Origin: Myxococcales bacterium
GTDB taxonomy: Bacteria; Myxococcota_A; Polyangia; Polyangiales; Polyangiaceae
Direction of reading: 5' to 3'
Assembly: GCA_016703425.1 (NCBI GenBank)
Contig: JADJCA010000001.1
Location: 372,001 to 436,000 of the forward strand
DNA: 64,000 bases
The position numbers and the translations under genes were made by a program. The first letter of the stretch is position 1, and each line of letters opens with the position of its first letter. Shown piece by piece: positions 32,272 through 40,539 of the stretch. The notes under the pieces are model-generated. The model was not told the DNA's origin and ran no database searches. It saw nothing but the letters and a program-made list of their open reading frames with translations.

Positions 32272-32827
32272 ATGCTCGTTGTTGGGTTGGGCAATCCTGG
32301 CCCGAAATACGAGCAGCACCGTCACAACGTCGGCTTCATGGTCATCGACGACCTGCGCCGACGCGCGAACGCGCCCGAGTTTCGTGAGAAATTCTCGGGC
32401 GCGTTTGCGAAGGGTGACCGCTTCTCGCTGCTCAAGCCCATGACGTTCATGAACGCCTCGGGCGACGCCGTGCAGCCCTGCGCCGCGTTTCTACAAGCGC
32501 GCCGTCTCGGACGTCGTCGTCGTCCACGACGAGCTCGACCTACCGTTCGGCACGCTGCGGATCAAGCAGGGTGGGGGACACGCCGGCCACAACGGGCTCC
32601 GGAGCATCATCGCGCGCCTCGGCGCCGACTTCGTGCGCATCCGCTTCGGCGTGGGGCGCCCGCCCCCTGACTTCCGTGGTGACGTAGCCGCCTTCGTCCT
32701 CTCAGCCTTCGACGCCAGCGAACGAGCCAGGCTGGGTGGGCTCGTCTCACGCGCGGCCGAAATGGTTGAAGCCATCGCGGAAGGCGGCGTGGCGACAGCC
32801 ATGAACCGGCTAAACAGCGGCTCATAG
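32272..32827 (+). pseudogene. pth: Peptidyl-tRNA hydrolase with one-base frameshift
   Basis: Releases stalled peptidyl-tRNAs and is normally essential. The N-terminal part (VVGLGNPGPKYEQHRHNVGF, then LLKPMTFMNASG) is in one frame. At the TTT of 32488-32490 the frame shifts, and the rest continues one frame on: AVSDVVVVHDELDLPFGTLR, GGGHAGHNGLRSII, FRGDVAAFVLSAF. Removing one T restores about 184 residues with the active-site His of HRHNVGF and Asp of HDELD intact. Because loss of pth is rarely tolerated, a sequencing error is the first explanation. It starts 9 bases after rplY. Confidence 0.88.
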
Positions 32828-32877
32828 CCGCCCGACCGCGCCAGCGTGCCTGGGGAGCAGGTGGCGCGTCTGACCCT

Positions 32878-32905
32878 TTGATCTCAGCACCTTCCGTGCT
32901 AGAAG
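32878..32905 (+). promoter_or_regulatory. Candidate promoter for the rpsF-rpsR-rplI unit
   Basis: TTGATC at 32878-32883 and TAGAAG at 32900-32905, 16 bases apart, lie about 75 bases before rpsF. The leader between holds a small CTCGG/CCGAG hairpin (about 32942-32955), where S6:S18 autoregulatory structures occur in other bacteria; I cannot confirm that motif by eye. Confidence 0.35.
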
Positions 32906-32980
32906 CCGTGCCCCTCGCTTCCGTTGGAGGCGATCCCTGCTCTCGGACCCCCGAGGGCCTCATGTCCATAGGGAACATTC

Positions 32981-33553
32981 ATGAGCACCACACAAATCCT
33001 GAAAACGAAGGAGTACGAGACCATCTACGTACTCCGCGGCGACGTCGATCCCGACACCGCCGAACGCGTCCAGACCCGCGTGAACGAGGTCGTCGCTCGC
33101 GAGAACGGCAAGCTCGTCAAGGTCGAGTCCTGGGGCCGACGCAAGCTCGCGTACCCGGTCAAGAAGCTCCGCAAGGGCGTCTACGTCTACGTGAAATACG
33201 TCGGCAAGGGCGGCCTCGTGCAAGAGCTCGAGCGCAACCTCAAGCTTCAGGACAGCGTCTTGAAGTTCCAGACCGTGGTCCTCGCCGAGGACGTCAACGC
33301 CTCGGCCGTCACCGTCGATCCGGAAGAAGTGAAGTACACCCGCATCGAGGCGGCAGAAGACGAGAAGGAAGAGTCGCGCGAGCGTCAACTCGGTCTCGTC
33401 GACTTCGGCGAAGGCGCCCCGCGCTCCATGCGCGAGCCCCGCGGCGAAGACGAGTTTGTCGACGAAGAGGAAGCCCCGGAGAGCACCATCGCTCGCGCCG
33501 AGGACAAGGTTGAAGTCAAAGCCGAAGCCAAAGACGGCGAGAAGGAGGGCTGA
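32981..33553 (+). CDS. rpsF: 30S ribosomal protein S6 with long acidic tail
   Basis: S6 pairs with S18 on the 30S platform. The 190-residue product has the S6 fold in its first ~100 residues (YETIYVLRGDVDPDTAERVQ, KLVKVESWGRRKLAYPVKKL, GVYVYVKYVGKGG), then about 85 residues rich in Glu, Asp and Lys. Ordinary S6 is 95-135 residues, so the tail is an extension. It is followed 3 bases later by rpsR. Confidence 0.95.
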   Translation: MSTTQILKTKEYETIYVLRGDVDPDTAERVQTRVNEVVARENGKLVKVESWGRRKLAYPVKKLRKGVYVYVKYVGKGGLVQELERNLKLQDSVLKFQTVVLAEDVNASAVTVDPEEVKYTRIEAAEDEKEESRERQLGLVDFGEGAPRSMREPRGEDEFVDEEEAPESTIARAEDKVEVKAEAKDGEKEG

Positions 33554-33556
33554 GCC

Positions 33557-33865
33557 ATGCGAAATCAGAGCACCGGGCCGAGCGCCTTCGACGACGACAA
33601 AGACTTTGGCCGCACGCCAGACCTGAACGCAGACGTCTCGGGACGTCGGCGCGCGGGCAAGAAGCGCGTCTGCAAGTACTGCGCGGACAAGATCACCTTC
33701 ATTGACTACAAGGATCCGCAAGCCCTCAAGTACTTCGTGACGGATCGCGGCAAGGTCGTTCCCCGTCGCATCAGCGGCAACTGCGCCCTGCACCAGCGCA
33801 AGGTCACGCAGGCCATCAAGCGCGCCCGCAACATCGCGCTCCTTCCCTTCACCGTGACGTCCTGA
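33557..33865 (+). CDS. rpsR: 30S ribosomal protein S18
   Basis: A 102-residue S18, the partner of S6. It has the family signature YKDPQALKYFVTDRGKVVPR and ALHQRKVTQAIKRARNIALL. The CKYC and NCALH cysteines suggest the zinc-binding (C+) form. GGAGGG lies just upstream of the ATG at the end of rpsF, which indicates translational linkage. Confidence 0.97.
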   Translation: MRNQSTGPSAFDDDKDFGRTPDLNADVSGRRRAGKKRVCKYCADKITFIDYKDPQALKYFVTDRGKVVPRRISGNCALHQRKVTQAIKRARNIALLPFTVTS

Positions 33866-33875
33866 GGAGTCAGCC

Positions 33876-34331
33876 ATGCCCGCAACGATTCAAGTCATCC
33901 TGCAAGAGGATGTGACGAACGTCGGAACCTCCGGCGAGCTCGTCAAGGTTCGTCCCGGCTTCGCGCGCAACTTCCTGTTGCCGCGGAAGCTCGCATCGCC
34001 CGCCACGACGGCGGAGATCAACCGCGTCAACCACGAGAAGGCCGTAGCGCTCGTCCGCTCCGAGAAGGCGAAGAAGGAGGCTCGCGGCATTGCCGACAAG
34101 CTTTCCGCCCTCGAGATCAAGATCGCGCACAAGGTCGGCGAAGACGACAAGCTCTTCGGCTCCGTCACGAGCAAAGAGATCCACGACGCCATCACCGCCA
34201 AGGGGATCACCGTCGACAAGAAGAAGATCGTCTTGAAGGAGCCGATCCGCGCGCTCGGTACCTTCGAAGTGCCGGTGCGTCTCGTCGCCGACGTGACGGC
34301 CACCTTGAAGGTCGAGGTCGTCCGCAAGTAA
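33876..34331 (+). CDS. rplI: 50S ribosomal protein L9
   Basis: A 151-residue L9, which binds 23S rRNA at the L1 stalk base. The N-terminal domain begins IQVILQEDVTNVGTSGELVK with the GFARNFLLPRKLA signature, followed by the long connecting helix and the C-terminal domain (FGSVTSKEIHDAI, IRALGTFEVPVRL). GAGGAG lies 9 bases before the ATG. Confidence 0.97.
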   Translation: MPATIQVILQEDVTNVGTSGELVKVRPGFARNFLLPRKLASPATTAEINRVNHEKAVALVRSEKAKKEARGIADKLSALEIKIAHKVGEDDKLFGSVTSKEIHDAITAKGITVDKKKIVLKEPIRALGTFEVPVRLVADVTATLKVEVVRK

Positions 34332-34378
34332 GCACCGTGTGGCCGCCGCGCTTCCTCAGGGTAGCGCGACGTTTCGAG

Positions 34379-34412
34379 CGCCCGCTCCGAGTCCATCGGC
34401 GCGGGCGTTCTT
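34379..34412 (+). terminator. Hairpin with short T-run after rplI
   Basis: CGCCCGC at 34379-34385 pairs with GCGGGCG at 34401-34407 around a 15-base loop, followed by TTCTT. It could attenuate transcription from the ribosomal genes into dnaB. Confidence 0.45.
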
Positions 34413-34430
34413 CGTTCCGAGGGACAACCT

Positions 34431-35915
34431 GTGGAAAAGATGCAGAGACCCTGGGCGAAACGTGAGGATCCGGGGCCGCCGATCGTCGACGGCCGTGTGC
34501 CGCCGCACGATCTCGACGCGGAGGCCGCCGTCCTCTCGGCCATCATGATCGACCCCGGCTCCCTCGACCGGGTCCAGGAATTTCTCAAGGCGGAGCACTA
34601 CTACTCGGAGGCCCATCGTCGCATCTACGAAGCCGCCGCCGAGCTCCACGCCGTGGGGCAGCCCGTCGACATCGTTCAGATCGCGACCTGGCTCAAGAAC
34701 CGCGAGCGCATCGCGCAGATCGGCGGGATGGCGTACCTGACCGAGATTCTGAACGCGGCGCCGGCGGTGGCGAACATCACGGCCTACGCAAAGACCATCC
34801 ACGAGAAGTGGCGCGTCAGGCAGCTCATCGCCGCCTGCCAGCGGGTCGCGGCCCTCGGGTACATCGACTACGGCGAGGCCCAGTCGTTCATCGACAACGC
34901 CGAGCAGACCGTCTACCAGATCGCGCGCACCAGCGAGTCGAGCAGCGTCGAGCCGCTCCTCAGCGTCATGAAGAAGTCCTTCCGTGCCCTCACGGAGGCG
35001 ATGCAACGAGGCAACCGCATCACGGGCATGCCGACGGGCTTCGAACGCTACGACCGCCTCACGGCGGGCCTCCACGAGGGTGACCTGAGCATCGTCGCGG
35101 CGCGTCCCGGCATGGGAAAGACGAGCTTCGTACTCAACCTCGCGGTCAACGTGGCGAGCCCGCGAGGCCGGCAGGTAGAGGGAGACCCAAACCAGCGCTG
35201 GGAGGAGCCGGGCTACGGCGTGGCGGTGTTCTCCCTCGAAATGCCCCGAGAGCAGCTTGCGAATCGTATGGTGTGCGCCGAAGGCCGCGTCGATGTCTCC
35301 AAGGTCCGAAGCGGCTTCCTCGGTCAGCAAGACTGGAACCGCCTCACGCAAGCGGCGTCATTCTTGGGGAGCCTGCCGGTTTGGATCGACGACACGCCGT
35401 CGCTCTCACTGCTCGAGCTTCGCTCCAAGGTTCGGCGCCTTCAGGCCGAGTTCGACCGGACCGACGCAGAGGGGCGCAAGACGCGCAAGATCGGCCTCGT
35501 CGTCGTCGACTACTTGCAGCTCATGAAGGGCCGCGACGGCGCACAGTCCCGCGAACAAGAGATCAGTGAGATCTCGCGAGGACTGAAGGGCCTCGCGAAG
35601 GAGCTTCGCGTCGCCGTCATCGCCCTCTCGCAGCTCAATCGCGCCGTCGAGACCCGGAGTGAGAAGTCCAAGCGACCGCAGATCTCCGACCTTCGCGAGT
35701 CTGGCGCCATCGAGCAAGACGCCGACAACATCGTCTTTATCTACCGCGACGAGTACTACAACAAGGAAGCCACGACCGAGCGCAAGATCGCGGAGCTCAT
35801 CATCGCGAAGCAGCGCAACGGTCCCACGGGCACCGTCAAGGTCCGCTTCGACAGCGAGTACACCCGCTTCGACAACCTGGCGGAAGGTGAATACCCCGAC
35901 GAGGAGCCCGGCTAG
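34431..35915 (+). CDS. dnaB: Replicative DNA helicase DnaB
   Basis: The hexameric helicase at the replication fork. The 494-residue protein starts at a GTG and has the N-terminal domain (PPHDLDAEAAVLSAIMIDPG), the linker and the RecA-like domain: Walker A ARPGMGKTSFVLNL, Walker B LVVVDYLQLM, and the ALSQLNRAVETRSEKSKRPQ and ESGAIEQDADNIVFIYRDE blocks. After Walker A an insert of about 20 residues (RGRQVEGDPNQRWEEPG) appears before GVAVFSLEM, a common myxobacterial feature. No intein is present. Confidence 0.97.
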   Translation: MEKMQRPWAKREDPGPPIVDGRVPPHDLDAEAAVLSAIMIDPGSLDRVQEFLKAEHYYSEAHRRIYEAAAELHAVGQPVDIVQIATWLKNRERIAQIGGMAYLTEILNAAPAVANITAYAKTIHEKWRVRQLIAACQRVAALGYIDYGEAQSFIDNAEQTVYQIARTSESSSVEPLLSVMKKSFRALTEAMQRGNRITGMPTGFERYDRLTAGLHEGDLSIVAARPGMGKTSFVLNLAVNVASPRGRQVEGDPNQRWEEPGYGVAVFSLEMPREQLANRMVCAEGRVDVSKVRSGFLGQQDWNRLTQAASFLGSLPVWIDDTPSLSLLELRSKVRRLQAEFDRTDAEGRKTRKIGLVVVDYLQLMKGRDGAQSREQEISEISRGLKGLAKELRVAVIALSQLNRAVETRSEKSKRPQISDLRESGAIEQDADNIVFIYRDEYYNKEATTERKIAELIIAKQRNGPTGTVKVRFDSEYTRFDNLAEGEYPDEEPG

Positions 35916-35991
35916 GGCGGAACCGAGTCCCGCCGCCCAAGGCGCCACGAGCGGCCGCGATTGCGGAGTTCAGTGCTATACGCTCCCCGTC

Positions 35992-37146
35992 GTGCCTGCT
36001 CTTGGACCCGTCGAGCCGCTCCTCTCCAACCACCGCGTGGTCGTCGTGGTCGGCGCCGGCGGCGTTGGCAAGACGACGACCGCGGCCGCGCTCGCCGTCG
36101 CCGCGGCCTCCGCCGGCAAGCGCGTCCTTTGCCTCACCATCGACCCCGCAAAGCGGCTCGCCGAGAGTCTCGGCTTGGACGCGATGAAGACGGAGGCCGT
36201 CACCGTCGACGAAGAACGGTTTCGCCGCGCCGGCGTGGCCCACAAGGGCAGCCTCACGGTGATGATGCTCGACACGAAGCGCACCTTCGACGAGCTCGTG
36301 CAAAGGCACTCGTCGAGCCCTGAAAAGGCGCAGCGCCTCCTCCAGAACCGCCTCTACCAGTACGTCTCGACGTCCCTCGCCGGCACGCAGGAGTACATGG
36401 CGATGGAGAAGCTCGTGATGGTCAAGGGCGACGCCCGCTACGACCTCATCGTCCTCGACACGCCGCCGACGGCTAACGCCCTCGACTTCCTCGACGCGCC
36501 GGAGCGCATGATGGGCGCCCTCGATTCGGCCGCCATGCGCTGGTTCGTCGACGCGTTTCAGTCGACGGGCAAGCTCTCGTTCAACATTCTCGCGAAGTCC
36601 GCCGCCATGGCGCTCCGCACCATGGGCAAGATCACCGGCGGAGGTCTCCTCGAGGACATGGCGGGCCTCATCTCCGAGCTGAACGAGCTCTTCGGTGGCT
36701 TCCGCGAGCGCGCCGTCGTCGTTCAGAGGGAGCTCCGTGGGAGCGACGTGGTCTTCGTGCTCGTGACCTCGCCGGCCCCAATGAGCGTACGTGAGGCGCT
36801 CTACTTTTCGGAGCGGCTCGAGGCGTCGCGCATGACGCGGGGAGCGTTCATCGTGAATCGGCTCCGCGTGCCATCGAGGCATCCCGATGGCGCCGAGCGC
36901 GAGGCGCTGGCCGCCGGGCTCGCGACGCGGTCGGTGATACTCGACGAGGGCGCCGAAGAGCGGCTCGCGCAGGCCCACAAGGACCACACGAGGCTCGCGC
37001 GCCTCGACGCTGTTCACGTGGAGCGGCTGGCGACGGCGGCCGGCTCGCGCGTGCCCGTGGTGCGGATCCCGGAGTTCGCGTCGGACGTTCGCGACATTCG
37101 TCTGCTTGGCGACGTGGCCGCCTTGCTCGTGGGCGGCGGCGTCTAG
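35992..37146 (+). CDS. ArsA/Get3-family ATPase
   Basis: A 384-residue P-loop ATPase of the ArsA family. The loop reads VVGAGGVGKTTTAAALA; the signature second-position Lys of the deviant Walker A is replaced by Ala. Other landmarks are CLTIDPAKRLAESLG (switch I region) and DLIVLDTPPTANALDFLDAP (Walker B/A-motif). No arsenic genes are nearby, so an anion-pump role is unlikely; in myxobacteria such proteins often occur in pairs of unknown role. I chose the GTG at 35992 at the family N-terminus. A CTATAC hexamer lies about 10 bases upstream. Confidence 0.85.
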   Translation: MPALGPVEPLLSNHRVVVVVGAGGVGKTTTAAALAVAAASAGKRVLCLTIDPAKRLAESLGLDAMKTEAVTVDEERFRRAGVAHKGSLTVMMLDTKRTFDELVQRHSSSPEKAQRLLQNRLYQYVSTSLAGTQEYMAMEKLVMVKGDARYDLIVLDTPPTANALDFLDAPERMMGALDSAAMRWFVDAFQSTGKLSFNILAKSAAMALRTMGKITGGGLLEDMAGLISELNELFGGFRERAVVVQRELRGSDVVFVLVTSPAPMSVREALYFSERLEASRMTRGAFIVNRLRVPSRHPDGAEREALAAGLATRSVILDEGAEERLAQAHKDHTRLARLDAVHVERLATAAGSRVPVVRIPEFASDVRDIRLLGDVAALLVGGGV

Positions 37147-37171
37147 AAGTCCGCGCGCCCCAACTTAGCGC

Positions 37172-37882
37172 TCACGTCTTCCGCGTGAGTTCGGCGATGA
37201 GGATGCTCGCGGCGACGGCCACGTTGAGCGAGCGAACGGCGCCGGCGCCCACAAGACCGACCACTCCGTCGCAGCTGGCGCGCACGCGCTCGCTGACGCC
37301 TTCGCGCTCGTGTCCCACGACGAGAACGACCGGCCGCGGGTAGCGCCTTCCGAGAGCCGGCTCCGCGTCTTCGCTCTCGGCGCCCAAGACCGTGATCCCT
37401 CGGGAGCGAAACCGAGTGAGCGTGTCCGCCAGATCCGTGGTTCGCGTCAGCATCAAGTGCTCTGCGCCTCCCTCGGCCACGCGAACGGCGTCGGGCGGCA
37501 GCGCGGGGTGAGGTGCCGGCGCGCCGAGCACCGCGCCATGGAGCCCGAAGAACGCGGCGGTGCGCAAGATCGCGCCGATGTTGTACGGATTACGGACCCG
37601 GTCGAAGGCGATGGCCACGCCGCCCCGCGAAACGAGCCGATCGGCGAGGTCAACGGCCGATGCAAAGCGACGGGGCGCCATGAAGGCGCACAGCCCCTCC
37701 GCCTGCGGTGAGCCGCAGGCACGGATGAGCGCCCCGTCCTCCAGCACTTCGCACTGCACGCGAGCCGGCGCCGCACGCAGCGCCGCCTCCGCCTCCCGTC
37801 GCACCGCCGCGGTGCAAAGCACCCGTCGAAGATCGCCGGGACGAGCGGCGATGGCCGCCAAGACCGCGCGATGGCCGAACAC
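37172..37882 (-). CDS. SpoU/TrmH-family RNA 2'-O-methyltransferase
   Basis: A 236-residue SPOUT-class methyltransferase. Motif 1 is FDRVRNPYNIGAILRTAAFFG, with the Asn and Arg of the catalytic set; motif 2 is VVLVVGHEREGVS, and motif 3 is SLNVAVAASILIAEL, forming the trefoil knot. The N-terminal substrate-binding domain (FGHRAVLAAIA) makes it closer to the RlmB/TrmH group. The start is a GTG. The target, 23S rRNA or tRNA, cannot be told from sequence. It converges on the ArsA-like gene. Confidence 0.9.
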   Translation of the reverse strand: MFGHRAVLAAIAARPGDLRRVLCTAAVRREAEAALRAAPARVQCEVLEDGALIRACGSPQAEGLCAFMAPRRFASAVDLADRLVSRGGVAIAFDRVRNPYNIGAILRTAAFFGLHGAVLGAPAPHPALPPDAVRVAEGGAEHLMLTRTTDLADTLTRFRSRGITVLGAESEDAEPALGRRYPRPVVLVVGHEREGVSERVRASCDGVVGLVGAGAVRSLNVAVAASILIAELTRKT

Positions 37883-37968
37883 GACCTCATCGGCGCCCGG
37901 AGCCGGAGGCTGCGGTGCGGCAACGCCGCGGCGACGACCCGCGTCACCTCTCTGCCGATCGCGCGAGC

Positions 37969-39384
37969 TCAGTCGGTGCCTTCGCCTTCTGTCGGCTCCT
38001 TCCGTCCGCGTCGCTTCTCTTTGTACACGACGCGAATGGGGACGCCTTCGAAGCCGAAGCGCTGCCGCAACTGGTTGGTCACGTAGCGCCGGTAGGAAAA
38101 GTGAACCGAATCAGGATGACTCGCGATGACGACGAACATCGGCGGCGACGACTCCGCCTGCGTAATGAAATAGAGGCGCGGCGCCTTGCCGCCGCTGGTC
38201 GGCGGAGAGCGTGTCTCGATGACCTCGGCGAAGAAGCGGTTCAGTTCGCCCGTGGACACCCGCTCGCCGAACGCCTTGCGAACGGTGGCGACGGTGCCGA
38301 GCAGCTCGCCCACGCCGCGCCCGGTCTTGGCGCTGATGCGCACCACGGGGACGTAGGGCGCGAAGGTAAGTTTGTCGCGCGCGTCGGTCTCAGCCGTGGA
38401 TAGCTGAGGCTTCGTCAGCAGATCGCTCTTGTTGAGGGCGACGACCATGGCGCGGCCGCGCTCCTCCGCGAGCCCGAGGATCTTGGCATCTTGCTCAGAC
38501 ACGCCGTCGTTGGCGTCGCAGAGGAGCACCGCGACTTCGCAGCGTTCGATGGCGCGGATAGCTTGATAGACGCTCATCGCCTCGATGTCGTCGTTGGCCT
38601 TGTGGACTTTGCCCTTGCGGCGAATCCCCGCGGTGTCGACGAAGACGTAACCCTTGCCATCTCGCTCCACGTACGTATCGATGGCGTCGCGCGTCGTGCC
38701 CGGCTTATCGTCGACGAGCATCCGGTTCTCACCGAGCAGACGGTTGAGAAGGCTCGACTTCCCAGCGTTCGGTTTGCCGATGATGGCGATGCGCGTGGCA
38801 TCGGCGTGCGGCGACTCGGCGGGCGACTCATCGGGAAGGGCCTCGACGATGTCGGCCTCGAGCTCGCCAACGCCACGCCCGTGGAGCGCGCTGACGGGGT
38901 GCACCTTCTCGACGCCGAGCCGGTAAAGCCCGAAAGCCTCCGCGTCGAGGCCGGGGCGGTCGGCTTTGTTCGCGCAAAAGAAGACTGGCTTCTTCGCCTT
39001 TCGCAGCAGGTCGACGGCGGCGCGGTCGCCGGTGGTCAACTCCGTGGTGGCGTCGGTCACGAAGACGACGACGTCGGCTTCGGCGATGGCTTCCCGCACG
39101 TGGCGCGCGATGCCCGCGCGCATGGGGTCGTCGTCCTCGGGGTCGAAGCCGCCGGTGTCGACGAGGGTGTAGGCGCGGCCAAACGCCATCGTGTCGGCGT
39201 AGTGGCGATCACGCGTCACGCCGGGCTCGTCGTGCACGATGGCCAGACGCCTGCGGGCGAGCCGATTGAAGAGCGTCGATTTGCCTACGTTGGGTCGCCC
39301 CACGACAGCCACGATGGGCATGCCCTTCGAGCCACCGGGGAGCGCGCGGGGTCCCATCCCGCGTTTCGTTCGGTGCTTCGTCAT
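37969..39384 (-). CDS. der: Ribosome biogenesis GTPase Der
   Basis: A double-GTPase protein needed for 50S assembly. The 471-residue product has two G domains: G1 GRPNVGKSTLFNRLARR and GKPNAGKSSLLNRLL, G3 DTGG and DTAG, G4 NKAD and NKSD, then a C-terminal KH-like domain (RLYFITQAESSPPMFVVIAS). The ATG at 39384 overlaps the era stop (ATGA), so I chose it over the longer frame at 39456, which lies inside era. The Lys/Arg-rich end is typical. Confidence 0.95.
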   Translation of the reverse strand: MTKHRTKRGMGPRALPGGSKGMPIVAVVGRPNVGKSTLFNRLARRRLAIVHDEPGVTRDRHYADTMAFGRAYTLVDTGGFDPEDDDPMRAGIARHVREAIAEADVVVFVTDATTELTTGDRAAVDLLRKAKKPVFFCANKADRPGLDAEAFGLYRLGVEKVHPVSALHGRGVGELEADIVEALPDESPAESPHADATRIAIIGKPNAGKSSLLNRLLGENRMLVDDKPGTTRDAIDTYVERDGKGYVFVDTAGIRRKGKVHKANDDIEAMSVYQAIRAIERCEVAVLLCDANDGVSEQDAKILGLAEERGRAMVVALNKSDLLTKPQLSTAETDARDKLTFAPYVPVVRISAKTGRGVGELLGTVATVRKAFGERVSTGELNRFFAEVIETRSPPTSGGKAPRLYFITQAESSPPMFVVIASHPDSVHFSYRRYVTNQLRQRFGFEGVPIRVVYKEKRRGRKEPTEGEGTD

Positions 39385-40316
39385 CCCTCGTCTCCGTAGC
39401 CGAACTCGGCGAGGAGCTTGTCGGACTCGTACCAGCGTGGCGTCACACGAACCCAAATCTTCAACATGATCTTTTGCCCAAGCAACGCCTCTGCGCGTTC
39501 GCGCGCGCGTGTGCCGATATCCTTCATCAGGAGCCCTCGTTCACCGAGAACGATCTTCTTGTGACTCTCCTTGTCGACGTGAACCGTCACGTCGATGCGC
39601 GTCAACTTCGGGCTCTCCTCCCAGCGATCGATGGTGACGGCAACGCCGTGCGGAACTTCTTGCCGGGTGCGCCGAAGGACCTGTTCGCGCACGTACTCGC
39701 GCACGAAGAACCGGCTTGGCCGGTCGCTGATGGCCTCTTCGTCGAGGAGTTTTTCGCCATCCGGCAGTCGGCTCGCGATTTCCTGCTTGAGTCGCTCGAG
39801 GCCGTCGCGCTTTTTCGCCGACAGGGGAACGACGGCGGCGAAGGGAAAGGCCGCGGCGCGCCCCGCCAGGACCGGCAGCAGATCGCCCTTGATCTTCACG
39901 CGGTCGATCTTGCTTACCACCAAGATCACGGGCTTGCCGGGAGGCGCCGAGGCGGCGATCGCGGCGTCCAGAGCCGGGAGCGTCGGCGTCGGCGTTTCAG
40001 TGACGTCGCTCACGAGGACGATGACATCGGCGCCCGCCATGGCGTCGGCGACCTCTTGGTTCATGCGCTGCCCGAGGCGGTTCTTCGCCGTGTGTTGCCC
40101 GGGGGTGTCGACGAGGACCATCTGCAGCGGTCCGTCGTTGACCACGCCCGCGACCCGCTCCCGCGTCGTTTGCGGGTGGTGGCTTACGATGGCGAGGTGT
40201 TCACCGACGAGTCCGTTCAGGAGGGTGCTCTTGCCGACGTTCGGGCGACCGACGAGGGCTACGCGTCCGGCGCGTGACGCCGCAGGCGGCGGGCTGGGCG
40301 ACCGACGCGAGGCCAT
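39381..40316 (-). CDS. era: GTPase Era
   Basis: A 311-residue Ras-like GTPase with a KH domain that binds 16S rRNA during 30S maturation. G1 is GRPNVGKSTLLNGLVG, the effector region is HHPQTTRERVAGV, G3 is LVDTPGQH, G4 is VVSKID rather than NKxD, and G5 is LSAKK. The KH domain follows (KKIVLGERGLLMKDIGTRAR). The internal ATG at 40316 gives MASRRSPSPPP and is more plausible than 40349. Der is coupled downstream. Confidence 0.93.
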   Translation of the reverse strand: MASRRSPSPPPAASRAGRVALVGRPNVGKSTLLNGLVGEHLAIVSHHPQTTRERVAGVVNDGPLQMVLVDTPGQHTAKNRLGQRMNQEVADAMAGADVIVLVSDVTETPTPTLPALDAAIAASAPPGKPVILVVSKIDRVKIKGDLLPVLAGRAAAFPFAAVVPLSAKKRDGLERLKQEIASRLPDGEKLLDEEAISDRPSRFFVREYVREQVLRRTRQEVPHGVAVTIDRWEESPKLTRIDVTVHVDKESHKKIVLGERGLLMKDIGTRARERAEALLGQKIMLKIWVRVTPRWYESDKLLAEFGYGDEG

Positions 40317-40539
40317 GGCCCGCCACATACGCCATTTCGCTGGGCGCACGGGGAAAATCGGCCGACCCGTGCCGCTCGAGGGGCGCGCGATCGGGTCGAC
40401 GGAAGGGCGTGTTAGTGGCCTTTACCCTTACGGGCGTTGCGATTAAGGTCCCCGGCGCCCGAAGTCTATCGCCGACACGCCTCAATTCCACCGCCCTTCC
40501 TTGTGAAAAGCTCGCCGGCTCTTCACTGTCACGAGCGCC

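Noticed and set aside
32943..32956. Hairpin in the rpsF leader as an S6:S18 autoregulatory element
   Set aside because: The stem is small and the conserved loop of the known motif could not be matched by eye, so it is mentioned only with the promoter.
35836..37017. 393-codon minus-strand ORF
   Set aside because: Antisense to the ArsA-like ATPase, which carries clear Walker motifs.
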